Assembly (NCBI GenBank): GCA_951217055.1
Contig: OX578281.1
Location: 10,198,447-10,262,446, forward strand
Source: Gerris lacustris
Lineage: Eukaryota; Arthropoda; Insecta; Hemiptera; Gerridae
Length of the DNA: 64,000 bases
Direction of reading: 5' to 3'
A program made the position numbers and the translations under genes. This document shows, one piece after another, positions 42,479 through 52,590 of this stretch. Under the pieces are notes generated by a model. It had not been told where the DNA came from, searched no databases, and saw nothing but the letters and a program-made list of their open reading frames with translations. Every line of letters begins with the position of its first letter. Position 1 is the stretch's first letter.

Positions 42479-43597
42479 CAGGGTGGTCCAAAAGTCTCCC
42501 CCCCCCCTCTTAACTTTTGAACGGTTTGAGATAAATTGATGAAACTTGGGGGATCGCTACCATGCAAAGGTTTGTTTTCATGCAATAACCCACTAGGGGC
42601 AACCACCCACTTTGCCCCCAGGCCACACAACTTCAAAATTTCAAATTGGAGTGTATATTTTTGATAGCATATTTGGATCCTACAGTGAAAAATAATAAAC
42701 TTTTACTTGAAACTATTTTTTCTATCTCCAATATTTTGCCCCCCGGCAGGGGGGCAAAGATAACAAAATAACCCTTCCGATAATACGTTGTTAAATCTAA
42801 ACGGTTAGAGATAAATTAATGAAACTTAGGGGATCTGTACCACGTAAAGGGAAGTTTGTTTTCATGCAATCGCGCAGTAGGGGCAACCTCCCATTTTGGC
42901 CCTAGACCACTTAACTTCAAAATTTTAACCTGGAATGTATATTTTTGATAGCAGATTTAAGTTTTACGGTAAAAAATACAAATATTTTACTTCAAACTTT
43001 TTTTTCTATCTCCAATATTTTGCCCCCTATAGGGGGGAAAAGGTATAAAAATGGTAGATTACAGCGCCTGGGGGCAAAATGGTGGTTGCCCCTAGTACGC
43101 GAGTGGATGATTACACACTTCCCTTTACATGGTACAGATCCCCCAAGTTCCATTACTTTATTTCAAACCGTTTAGATTTTATAACGATTTAAGTGTTATT
43201 TTTTTTACTATTTCGGAAGGGTTATTTCGCTATCTTTGCCCCCCTGCAGGGGGCAAAATATTGGAGATAGAAAAAATAGTTTGAAGTAAAATATTTGTAT
43301 TTTTTACCGTAAAACTTAAATCTGCTATCAAAAATATACATTCCAGGTTAAAATTCAAGTAAAAGTTTATTATTTTTCACTGTAGAATCCAAATATGCTA
43401 TCAAAAATATACACTCCAATTTGAAATTTTGAAGTTGTGTGGCCTGGGGGCAAAGTGGGTGGTTACCCCTAGTGGGTGATTGCATGAAAACAAACTTCCC
43501 TTTGCATGGTAGAGATCCCCCAAGTTTCATTAATTTATCTCAAACCGTTCAAAAGTTATGAGGGGGGGGGGGGGGGGGAGACTTTTGGACCACCCTG
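42479..43597. mobile_element. 1,119-bp double-palindrome element with CAGGGTGGTCC ends
   Basis: CAGGGTGGTCCAAAAGTCTC (42479 on) is exactly inverted at 43578-43597, with TA dinucleotides outside both ends. The whole element is a palindrome. Moreover each arm is an internal direct repeat: the block from ACGGTTTGAGATAAATT to CTATCTCCAATATTTTGCCC occurs twice in each arm (42520-42745, 42798-43025 and the two inverted counterparts). CAGGGTG-type ends with TA flanks suggest a Tc1/mariner-like MITE. C and G tracts sit near the two tips. No transposase. Confidence 0.85.
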
Positions 43598-43857
43598 TAT
43601 ATATATATTGTATGTCCACGGATGGAGTTGCCTATACGTGTAAATTCCGAAAAATTTTAATTTTCGAAGAAATGTCACTCTTCATAAAATCTCCTGCTCG
43701 TTCTTAAATGAAGATTTATAGTATTTTTGTTCAAAATGTACCCTGTACCCAGAGAGTACAATTTTCTAAAATTGTACAAGTGGAAACCGGTCCGAATTTC
43801 GACTATTCAAGAATTTATTTTTTGCATTAAAATCTCGAAAATATAATGTATAAAATC

Positions 43858-44357
43858 TCTCCCCCCCCCCCTGCCATTTATGAAAAGTCAAATTTGTCTG
43901 ATTCTAATTCATGAGTGGGTCGATTTAAAGGTCTCATTGAGTGTATTAAAAGTTGTATTATTGCTTTTTTGATAAAAATAACATGAAAGCTCTTAAAGTG
44001 AAAATTATATAAATAAAAAATAAAATCATTATAAATATAAAATCTCCCCCCCCCCTCCCTGCCATTTATAAAAAGTCAAATTTGTCTGATGTTTGTGTCT
44101 GAAATTTGAAAATTAATTAGGAAAATAAATTCATGTTTGAAAATGATTTAGTTTTTATTAAAGAAATAAATAATATTTAAATAATAAATACTACGATTAA
44201 ATAAATACGATTATATAAATGCTTTCATATTGTTTTATAAAAAAAAAGCAATACCACTACTTTTTTTTTGCACTCAATGATACCTTTAAATCGACCCCTT
44301 ATGAATGTTACTTTTTATAAATGGTAGGGGGGAGGGGGGGGGGGGGGGGGGGGGGGG
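43858..44357. mobile_element. Poly-C/poly-G foldback element
   Basis: The left arm (C tract at 43859-43871, then TGCCATTTATGAAAAGTCA, GGGTCGATTTAAAGG, TCATTGAGTG) is inverted in the right arm (CACTCAATGA, CCTTTAAATCGACCC, ACTTTTTATAAATGG, G tract 44327-44357). A third direct copy of the left arm tip lies at 44038-44090. AT-rich centre; no coding. Confidence 0.7.
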
Positions 44358-44361
44358 TTGA

Positions 44362-44401
44362 TCAAAACGTGTAAATCCATCAAAAGATTTACACGTTTTG
44401 A
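44362..44401. other. Perfect 16-bp hairpin from a family A snippet
   Basis: TCAAAACGTGTAAATC (44362-44377) is exactly inverted at 44386-44401 with loop CATCAAAA. The left arm and loop reproduce the family A words ACGTGTAAATCCATCAAAA, so the right arm looks like a local inverted copy. Confidence 0.8.
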
Positions 44402-44735
44402 GTGTATAAATTTTAACCTTCTTCTCACATTGATTTATCTTCCGCATGTGCACAAAGGTTTTTTGTTTCCGAGCACACCGAAGGTAACGGAAGCTATGTG
44501 ATCGTTCTGAACAACGATAATATTTTATGTCACCGATTTTTTTTTTTAAAAAAATCTAAGGTAGAAATCCGTTTCAGACATCAGGGAACATTTTTGGTTC
44601 CGTGTCTGTCTTACTGTCTACTGTCTATCGGGCTGATGTTTTTATGCACCAACATTATCTTTAAAACTTGTCGTTAGATTTTTATGGAATTTGTTTGGTA
44701 GGTCTTAATTAGCTCATTGTTGGTTTCATATAGTA
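44402..44735 (+). repeat. Repeat family B, copy 13
   Basis: A short 3'-type segment (TTTTAACCTTCTTCTCA..GCATGTGCACAAAGG) precedes a new B start with hairpin TTCCGAGCACACCGAAGG..GGAAGC at 44467. CAGACATCAGGGAACATTTT, GTGTCTGTC and AGCTCATTGTTGGTTTCATA follow. A small AGT run follows at 44731-44742. Confidence 0.75.
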
Positions 44736-45004
44736 GTAGTAGTATGGTGCAAGTACTAGTACTAGACGGGTAGGACGAGTAGCCTGTAGTAGAAGTAGCC
44801 TGGAAATAGTCTGCGAACAAGTGCAGAAATATATAATATAATAGGTTGTGGTCACCCGTGGTACCACACTGATTCTATAACCTTCCAGTTGGCTGCCAAT
44901 TTTAGTGTTTTCTAATTTTAGTGTTATCTAGTTGCCATTTCTAGTTCTACCAAGCTTTTCTACTTTGTTTTCCCTTATTTATTTTTTTTTTTTTGCCAAG
45001 TTAT
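44736..45004. other. Unassigned segment
   Basis: It has AGT/AGC-rich short repeats at its start, then sequence I cannot assign. Confidence 0.4.
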
Positions 45005-45323
45005 AGTTTATTTTAAATCAAATTATAGTTATCAATAACTACGGGAGACATACAGAGAAAAATAGACCCCCGCACCGGGACTTGAACCACGGGTCCTCCT
45101 ATTGATCCGTTACAGGTGCTCTTACCAACTGAGCTATACTATTCTGGAGAATGATTTTCTCTGTCGTTACCGATACCAAGTCCCGAATCCAAGCTTTTAA
45201 TCTTTTCTACAAATCTAGCAAGCTAATATTCACAGCAATAGAACTAGACCGAAAATTAATGCTTATAATTATAAAGTACTCAATTAGTACCTGTACCTAG
45301 TACAATCAATTAGAGAGATTCAA

Positions 45324-45325
<2 letters not shown>
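45005..45325 (-). mobile_element. Single tRNA-headed SINE-like unit
   Basis: Read on the minus strand it has the same order as the 346-bp units at 17.9-18.9 kb. CTAATTGATTGTACTAGGTA, ACTTTATAATTATAAGC, AAAGCTTGGATTCGGGACTT and CGACAGAGAAAATCATTCTC precede the tRNA-like head. TATTTTTCTCTGTATGTCTC, CCGTAGTTATTGATAACTAT and a TTTGATTTAAAATAAAC tail follow it. The body is conserved while the head differs from the other copies. Confidence 0.8.
45066..45147 (-). tRNA. tRNA-like SINE head, different from the 18-kb heads
   Basis: On the minus strand the A box TAGCTCAGTTGG is consensus (45125-45136) and the B box GGTTCAAGTCC (45078-45088) is one base off. The stem CCTGT/ATAGG closes a nine-nucleotide loop in place of the usual seven, and the acceptor does not pair, so no tRNA function is expected. 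The T stem again needs the single-T bulge (CCG[T]GG/CCCGG), as in the 18-kb heads. Confidence 0.5.
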
Positions 45326-45328
<3 letters not shown>

Positions 45329-45362
<34 letters not shown>

Positions 45363-45374
45363 TATATATATATA
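45329..45374. repeat. (TA)n microsatellite beside the SINE
   Basis: A TA run interrupted by two AA steps, immediately outside the SINE-like unit. Confidence 0.9.
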
Positions 45375-47282
45375 AATGAGAAAATTAGGTTTTAGGTACT
45401 ACCTAAAACTTAAAAATTTGAAAGTACATAAATACATTAGACTTTTATTAATATAAGTTGCTCCCGTAACTTGTTTTTATGTGCTGTTTCTTACACTAGA
45501 CAAAATACATAAAATGTGTGTGTTTAACGCAAAGGATATAAATTATCTTTTATGGTTTAGAACAAACTTTTTGTCTAGTTAAAAATCTCAGCTTTTAAAT
45601 TACAAAAAAGAAAAACTCTATTTTTCTCTGAAATCATTTCTAAAAAAAAAATATATATTCTAAAAGGTTAGCAGTTTTTCCTTAGCAAGGAATTATTTAA
45701 CTTTGTTACGAAGTTTTAAAATATTATAAATCATCCTGCAAATGAGAACCATCAAGAAAACACTTGTACTTTTTTATATTATTTAGTAAACTTTTTTTTT
45801 AAATCTTTTCTCTTGCTAAAGACGAGTTTATATTCTTTGTATTAACAGTTGTCTAAGCCAGAGAATACAAAGCGCTAACGAAAAGAGTTTTTCAAACTTT
45901 AATTTTCACCCCAGATTTTGTTGGCAAAATCCTCGAGAGATAATTATTTATAACAAATATTAAATAAATTATTCAACGTATTTTTTTCAGTATCGTACAG
46001 AATTTCTTACTTTAAAATATTAAATAAATATACGAATACTGCAACTCAATAAATTTTTCTGATTAATGTTTAACTGTATTTAATTTGTAAATTATTTAAT
46101 ATGAATTGCTGTCTTCTTTTCCACTAAAAAGAACTTTTAGCTTGATTTTTGTGAGATATTTTGTTTTAAGATTTTTTTTTTTAAATTTTCTATTGCCCTC
46201 TTCCTTCTTGGGGCTTGTTTACGTTATAGCATTTACGAATTGGGGCTTGTTTACGCTATAGCCTATACAAATTTTAACATATTATAGATAATCCATGACT
46301 CTTTATTACGGTCAGCCTCCTTCACTTTGTTTCACGCCTGATTTTAACCGCTCGCGTCTTTTTATATCTATGGTCATTTTCCAGGTTTAGCTGGACGGCC
46401 CAGGTTATATACTATAATTTTGGTAAGAACACAATTTTCGTTTCGATGCATCCTTAAGATGATATGAGCCAAATACGAAGAAAAGTTCCAAAAGTTCGCA
46501 GTTTTTTGGCTCCCAAAAGTTTAGCTCGCCTCAGAAACCGTGGCAAACTTATACTACTGTTATTTGGGATGCCACAAGACGATTAAAACGATTTCCAGCT
46601 TTGTCTGAATTTATCGGAGGCACGGCTTTGTTTTGGTCTAATTTTACTGGACTAATATATATAAAGTTCTTTTTATCTTGTAATTATTATACTTAATCTT
46701 AATTGTTGTTATGACTAGGAGCATAAACCTACGCAATGAATATTATTTTGGCAGAAATACCTAGTCACGTTTCATTGTAATAAATCATAGTGTAAGCGCA
46801 GTATACGGTAAAGATGGAGGTGTAGGTCACAATAGAGACCTTAAATACATGGTTTGATAGGTTTACCTTGCTACCAACACAAAGGTTCATGTGGAGGTCT
46901 TGATACTAGCTTACATTGCCGTTATACCTCACTGCTTTTAACTTAACGTTAAAACACGGAAAAGAGGTAAAGGTGAGTTTACACTGAGGTAAGCTACAGT
47001 CGAGAACCATTATGCTCAATTAGAGTACGCACGCGCGTAGTTAAACGATTCCCCTTGGTGTTGCATGAAAGGGTAATAACTTTATTTCTTCTCTAAATAA
47101 AGCAACTCAACAGAAAGGTTTTTTGTACTTGATCTTTTTAACACCGCAGCCAACCACGCTATTTCCTTATCAACTTTATCCATGTTTGAATATCTTAATT
47201 AAAAAATATTTCTTTCGCCTCGAACAAAAGGAGCAATCTCTAACTCTTATTTACTATATAGATGCAAATGAATTAATACATT
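45375..47282. other. Stretch without a recognisable gene
   Basis: A short imperfect duplication GGGGCTTGTTTACG.TATAGC lies at 46211 and 46242. ATAAAGTTCTTTTTATCTTG at 46668 resembles 55855-55875. The segment 46380-46640 is GC-richer, with no domain recognised. Confidence 0.4.
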
Positions 47283-47440
47283 TTGTGTCCAAGCTTACCA
47301 CATATAACGGAGACATTATAATAATTTAGAATAAGAACATAATTTATTTATATCTCCAAATTCCAAAATTCATAAACAGAAATCTGTTTCAGACATCAGA
47401 CAACATTTTTGGCTAGTGTCTGTCCATGGGTCAACCTTTA
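47283..47440 (+). repeat. Repeat family B, copy 14 (degraded 5' part)
   Basis: TCCAAGCTTACCACATATAA..GGAG, ATTCCAAAATTCATAAACAG, AAATCTGTTTCAGACATCAG, ACAACATTTTTGGC and GTGTCTGTCC keep the B order with many changes. Confidence 0.65.
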
Positions 47441-47459
47441 TTTAAGATGAATTCAGTAA

Positions 47460-48530
47460 TTATGTATAAATGTTTATCTACGATTGATACGAAATATAAA
47501 CATTGTATCTCTGTTTAGATGCGTAGAAAGTGATTCTTTACGTACTTGTATTCATTCACACGCGTATTTTTTCTGCCCTAGTGCGGTAAAAAAAAGAATT
47601 CTTCACCTTAACGCACGATTAGCGAGTTCGTTTACATTTAACAATAGTATATTATGTTACTAGGCTGTGAAGTGAGTTTTTTTCTTTACCGCGGCAATTA
47701 CATTTACTGTCGAGTGAAGCGAGACAGTAAATATTGCCAAGGTAAAGAAAAAACACTTCACAGTCGAGTAGCACATGCTATTTTTTCCGAGGTAGCAGAC
47801 AATGAAAAAACATTAAATATTAATAAATAATCAATATAATAATAACGAATATTAGTACATACTTAATATTTAAAAAAAGAAACCTTAAAAAGAGGTTACA
47901 CTTTAAGAAAAGATAAATAAAACGCATTGACATCCAGCGGAATTAAATCGTACTAAGCATTTCTACAAAGACTGCAGCGCTACTAACGGAAGTTTTGACA
48001 ACTACCTGCCGGAAAATAAAAATCTTTTAGTTCCTAGGACGGAAAAGATTTTTTCTTTACAGCTAGGAGTAATGAAGAAATGGATTTTAGCTATGTTTTT
48101 TAGGCTCTAAAGTTACTATTTTACTGCCTACCACGGAAAAAACTAATTTGCTGTTTGTTTAATTAAAGTAACTGTTTACATAGAGTTTTTAGTGAAAAAC
48201 AATGAGAGATTTAAGTGATTATGACGAAAATGAGGAGAATAATAGCCTCCCGAAATAATTAATTCGGCATAAAATACATCTAATGAATTATTGTCATCTT
48301 TATCAAAAGAGAAATACGAACTTACATTCAGGAAATTTATTAAATATTTTTTTCTGTATTTATTATTAAAATTCAACAATCGTAGATAAAGTACGCTACT
48401 CAAATCGTGTGAAAACGGCATTTTGCTTTGCTCTTGTGGTTTTACTACCCTCGCTGTTGCTCGGGTGCAAACTCCACTCTCGCATGCAAAATGCTTCTTT
48501 CCGCACTATAGACGCGTAATGAACTATTAA
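47460..48530 (+). mobile_element. Repeat family C, copy 7 (split by the foldback element)
   Basis: It starts with the terminal block CTACGATTGATACGAAATAT, then the degraded hairpin near 47565-47610, GATTAGCGAGTTCGTTTACA and TTTAAC. The foldback element follows, then ACTAATTTGCTG resumes at about 48143. The reading-frame block starts at 48202 (ATG, then RDLSDYDENEENN before a one-base deletion). The nested GC-rich block lies at 48395-48500. Removing the insert restores TTAACAAAACTAATTTGCTG as in copies 1 and 2. Confidence 0.8.
47661..48130 (-). mobile_element. Foldback element, copy 2, inside family C
   Basis: Reverse complement of 7617-8116. TAGGCTGTGAA starts at 47661, followed by the long hairpin 47663-47763 with loop near CGAGTGAAGCGAG. 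The body follows in reverse, ending with a degraded inverted end, TTACTGCCTA, at 48130. Flanking bases shared with copy 1 (ATATTATGTTACTAGG) suggest that the true element extends about 15-20 bp further on each side. Confidence 0.8.
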
Positions 48531-48584
48531 TGTACTGTGTTTAACCCATGTAACCTTATCATTGTGATGATTATTTAATTTTTC

Positions 48585-49185
48585 TGCCAAGCTTACCAAA
48601 GAAAACGGAAGCTATGTGATCGTTCGGAGAAACGATATTTTTGAAATCGATGATTTAAAAAATAAAATCATCGATTTCAAAAATTCCAAGACAGTAATCC
48701 GTATTTAGATATCAGAAAACATTTTTGGTTCCGTGTCTGACTGTCGGTCTGTCGCACAATTTTTACGAACCAACATATCTTAAAAACTATACGGTTGATT
48801 TTAATGGAATTTGGATGGAAGGCCATAATTAACCCATTGCTGGACCCATATAAGTTTCGATCTTTTACGCTGTAATGTTTCACTCCCACATGCGCACAAA
48901 CATTTACACCTATATCTTCGAAAGTACTTAACTGACATTTATGAAATTTGTATGTTTTGCCATCATATCCATATTAATTTGAATTATCAGCGTTCTTTAA
49001 ATTTTGCTAAATTAATACTTTTATTTATGTAAAAAACAAAACAATTTTGACAAATATATAAAACAGGGAGACAATTAATTAAATTTGACAAAAATAGATT
49101 GCATAAAGCATAAAATCATTTAAGCATACGAAATAGGACTCGAGGAAGCTATGTGCCACACTAATTGGCAGACTATTTTTATTTG
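48585..49185 (+). repeat. Repeat family B, copy 15 (full length)
   Basis: The order is complete: hairpin AAGCTTACCAAAGAAAACGG..AAGC, the inverted duplication at 48638-48684, GTGTCTGACTGTCGGTCTGT, TAACCCATTGCTGGACCCAT, CACATGCGCACAAACATTTA, TGTTTTGCCATCATATCC, AAAACAATTTTGACAAATAT and ATGTGCCACACTAATTGGCA. Confidence 0.85.
48638..48684. other. Local inverted duplication in family B
   Basis: TTTTTGAAATCGATGATTT (left arm) is inverted at about 48664-48684 (AAATCATCGATTTCAAAAA), with a spacer of about 7 nt. Other B copies carry only the right-hand orientation (CCGATTTCAAAAATTCC), so the left arm is new to this copy. Confidence 0.85.
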
Positions 49186-49443
49186 GTCTCGTGTCTGTCA
49201 GTTGGCCAACTTTTAATAATGATTAAGTACTACAGTAGGTATAAAAATTAAGTTTTTTCTTATTTTTAATTTAACGTTTAACCCATCTAACCGTAGTATT
49301 GTGATAATTCTGAGCTGTTTTTAGGAAGCCTTACCCTTATAAATCTACACCTTATTCACTACAGTTAAATCTACTACAAATAAAGCTAAACCTCCATATT
49401 ACTACTTATTCATATGCGGCTCCACTCATACACCTTCTTTTTA

Positions 49444-50165
49444 GGGTCCGTAGGCAAAACCAAGGACCCTTATATTTTCCTGCGTGTCTGTCCGTCCGTC
49501 CTCTCGCGTGCTCTCACGGCTACACCTTTCGTCCGATCACTTTGAAATTTGGCATGTATGTGTCTTGTACACCTACCCACATATTTTAAAAATATAGCGA
49601 CTTAAAAAAAATATTTTTTTAAAAAATTAAGGTAAAAAAACTTAAGGGTTAAATTTTTTTTATTTTTTTTCGACACCGTGAGGGGTATCATATGAAAGGG
49701 TACGTCGAGCTGATTACAAAAATATATAATTCTTTGGATATAACTTTGATAGGGCGAGCGTAGGCAAGTTTGAAGTGGGTGTGAAACGTGTCCCCCCCCC
49801 CCCTCTATCTCGCTTATGTGAAGTGCAAAAAATCTGAAAAAAATTCCTGAACATTCTTCGACCAAAAGATACCACTTTTTGGAAATTTCGAAAAAAATAT
49901 TATTTTATTTTTTATTGACAAAATGCGTTTTTTTTTTTATAATTATGGTCTTTTCGATGTATTTATATGGTTCAGTGGCAAAAAAATACTTTATCAGAGT
50001 GTGTTTTGAGAATATCAGACCCTTAAAATTGTTCAAAGTAAGCTTTTTAGTATTTTAAAATAACACTGTTTATCCACTTTACAGTTATAGTGTTATACAC
50101 TATATAGTGTGGCCTACGGACCCTCGCTGTGTGCAACTAGCACACACTTGACCTGTTTATTGTTT
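49444..50165 (+). repeat. Repeat family D, copy 3 (full length)
   Basis: It starts with AGGGTCCGTAGGC (inverted near 50112-50125 as GCCTACGGACCCT). CTGTCCGTCCGTCC, CCGATCACTTTGAAATTTGG, CATATGAAAGGGTACGTCGA, a C tract (49793-49803) and AAATCTGAAAAAAATTCCTG follow. It closes with the hairpin GTGTGC-AACTA-GCACAC and CTTGACCTGTTTAT. No coding capacity. Confidence 0.8.
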
Positions 50166-50184
50166 TTTTAAAAAGGCTGAATGT

Positions 50185-50245
50185 GCAGACCCCTAGAGCC
50201 TAAACTACTGCGCCGATTTTGACGAAATTTGGCATACATTTTCCC
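50185..50245 (+). repeat. Family A fragment
   Basis: CTAGAGCCTAAACTACTGCG and CCGATTTTGACGAAATTTGG with CATACATTTTC match the middle of family A only. Confidence 0.65.
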
Positions 50246-51375
50246 TATTTGATCGATCGATTTTTTCCCAATTTGAGGTAAGGTAAACCTAACTAAGCAT
50301 TCAGGATATTTCACCTATTCCTTCAAGTACACTCAGGACCTATAAAAACCTACCCACTTTTCAAGTACACCTCTCAATATATCTTCTTTTTCACTATTTA
50401 AAGTAAGGAAATTTCACTTATTATTTCAAGTACACCTAGGACCTAGATCCTTATTAAACTCCTCTCTGCATTAATCTTCTATATAAACCTTAACTTCATA
50501 ATCTAAACTCCATTCACTCCTAAAAATCTGTCAATACATCTAACTTCTCAAATATATTTAGAAAGTGAAAAGGCTGAGGAGATTTCACTATACCGTAAAC
50601 ATATTCATCCACTTTTCACAGTATTTTAATAATTTTCTGGGACACTCCTTTACCTAAAAAAAACCTTCATCCTTCGTACCGTATACTTACCTTTCTCTTG
50701 ATTTTTTTTTTTACCTTCACTGGTTAAGTAAAATAAAAAATAAAAAATAAAAAAAGAAAGAGAGGAATAGATATTTCCCCCCTACTTTTTATGTCACATT
50801 TGTCCTTATTTTTTATTATTATTAGTTTTTTTCTTCTATACAAAGTAAGGTTATTTTTTTTTCTTGGATTCATTTAATTTTTAAAACCGGAACTGTGTTT
50901 TCCTGGCACTTTTCTCTCTCGAAAGTAAACTTCATACTCTGTCTCGTCGAACGAGAAAAGAAAAGAAACAAAAATCCAAGTTAAAGAACCTAAAGAAAAA
51001 CAAGCTGCTTTTTTACCCTCCATTCTTTTATTTTTTCTACGGCATCGCTAGAAACACCTTTTCCTCTCGCTACGTTCCTCGGTCGCATTTTAAACTCTAC
51101 TCCCACCCCCCCTACCTCCATCCCCCCTCTTCGTTTTCCTAAACTAAAAACCACGAAAACCTCGACGCTCTTGTAAATATAAAGAAAAGGAACAACCAGA
51201 GTAAAGAGACTTGTTAAAAAACGACCAAGCGAGTGTCTTTTGCCTTAGTCTTTATCCCCTCCCCCTTCTGTAGACTATAACTATTTATACTTTTCAACTA
51301 TCAAAAATCCTCCTGTTTATATTATGTATTTTTAGTTTGGTTAGAGACTGTATTTTTAGCTTAAGATATTTTTAG

Positions 51376-51417
<42 letters not shown>

Positions 51418-51676
51418 GGACTGCATCAAATCAAATAAGACGCCATCGAATTCAAGACACACACCAATTTTGTTTTTTTTATTTAAACACCCCTAAAGAC
51501 ACAAAATTTAACATTTTTTTGTTGTCTGCCTAATTTACTTACTGGGTGACTCATTCACTGTACTTCACTGTACTATTTACTCAATGACGCAAAGTAAAAT
51601 TTTTTATCTCCAATAGGGACGAAAAGTAACTTTTCAGGGCTAGGTTATAGGTAATAAATAATGTTGGTCTTTTCAT
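50246..51676. other. Pyrimidine-rich stretch without a recognisable gene
   Basis: Strong C/T bias on the plus strand over 50270-50680 and 51010-51300, with a (TA)n run at 51379-51413. There is no open frame of note. The bias could mark a transcribed region, but I see no exon. Confidence 0.4.
51379..51413. repeat. (TA)n microsatellite
   Basis: Uninterrupted TA run of about 35 bp. Confidence 0.95.
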
Positions 51677-51752
51677 CCCCGTTCTTAAAAACGGGGAAAT
51701 AATGTGAAAACAGGGAAATAATGTGAAAACAGGGAAATAATGTTAAAACGGG
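51677..51752. repeat. Hairpin plus 19-bp short tandem repeat
   Basis: CCCCGTT-CTTAAA-AACGGGG (51677-51696) is followed by three units of GGGAAATAATGTGAAAACA, the last ending GTTAAAACGGG. Confidence 0.8.
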
Positions 51753-52104
51753 ATTATAATCCACGTTCGCCAACTTATTATTTTTTAAATAGTAGAGAAT
51801 GAAGGCAAATATAGTGAATTGATTGAAATCAGGTTGGCAACACTGCTTTAAAACTCCCAGCTGTATTGCGAGTCATTCTACGATGCTTTGTTTACTTTTG
51901 TTTAGCTTTCGTTGAACATTTTTTTTTTATTACTTTAAAAATGATTATTAGTTGTTTTAATAAATTTATATTGTTTTATTTTTGTATTTAATTCGTTTAA
52001 TAAAGAAATACAAATGTCTTCTTTATTGATTAAATCTTATATAGCGCTTTTTCTGGAGATAAAATTTTGTATGTACCTCGAGAATAATGCATTATTATTC
52101 CCTT

Positions 52105-52270
52105 GCTATAATTATCTCCCTCGGCTACGCCTCGGGGGCTAATTGACATTAATCCCTCGGCTTCGCCTCGGGAGTTGATACCTAATGCCCTCGGCGTCGC
52201 CTCGGGATTTAGTTGCCTTGATTCCTTCGGCTTTGCCTCAGGAATCAACTCTGTCACGCGGGAAATAATG
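52105..52270. repeat. Four CCTCGGC-CGCCTCGGG words in series
   Basis: CCCTCGGCTACGCCTCGGG, CCCTCGGCTTCGCCTCGGG, CCCTCGGCGTCGCCTCGGG and CCTTCGGCTTTGCCTCAGG recur every 34-36 bp. The 75-codon minus-strand frame across them is a by-product of the repeat (PEA/PRA/RGE units). GC content is far above that of the surroundings. Confidence 0.75.
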
Positions 52271-52590
52271 TCTTACGTTATTCCCTAGGTGCATAAATAA
52301 CTATTACCTCCAGGCGGGAGTTAGCTGCCTGGTTTTTAGGATGTTAAGTGTTACTGCCTGGCCGAGCCACAGGGAGTTATGGCGTAAACTCCCTGTAAAT
52401 TTAGTGCAGCCAACTTAATTCTAGTAAAAGAACTCCGTTTAAACGGATTTTACGAATATTTAAGTTGGCAATACTGTTTATTACAAACATGACTCGCAAT
52501 CAGCTGTTCTTAAATATTTCTTTGTTTTGTTTTAAAACGCTCCGTGTTTTGAGTAATAAATGTTCTATTTTTCACTTATATAATCAAAAT

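Noticed and set aside
52030..52257. 75-codon frame with repeated PEA/PRA/RGE units as a repeat protein
   Set aside because: The pattern follows from four DNA words of the CCTCGGC..CGCCTCGGG type, which look like structural DNA repeats rather than selected codons.
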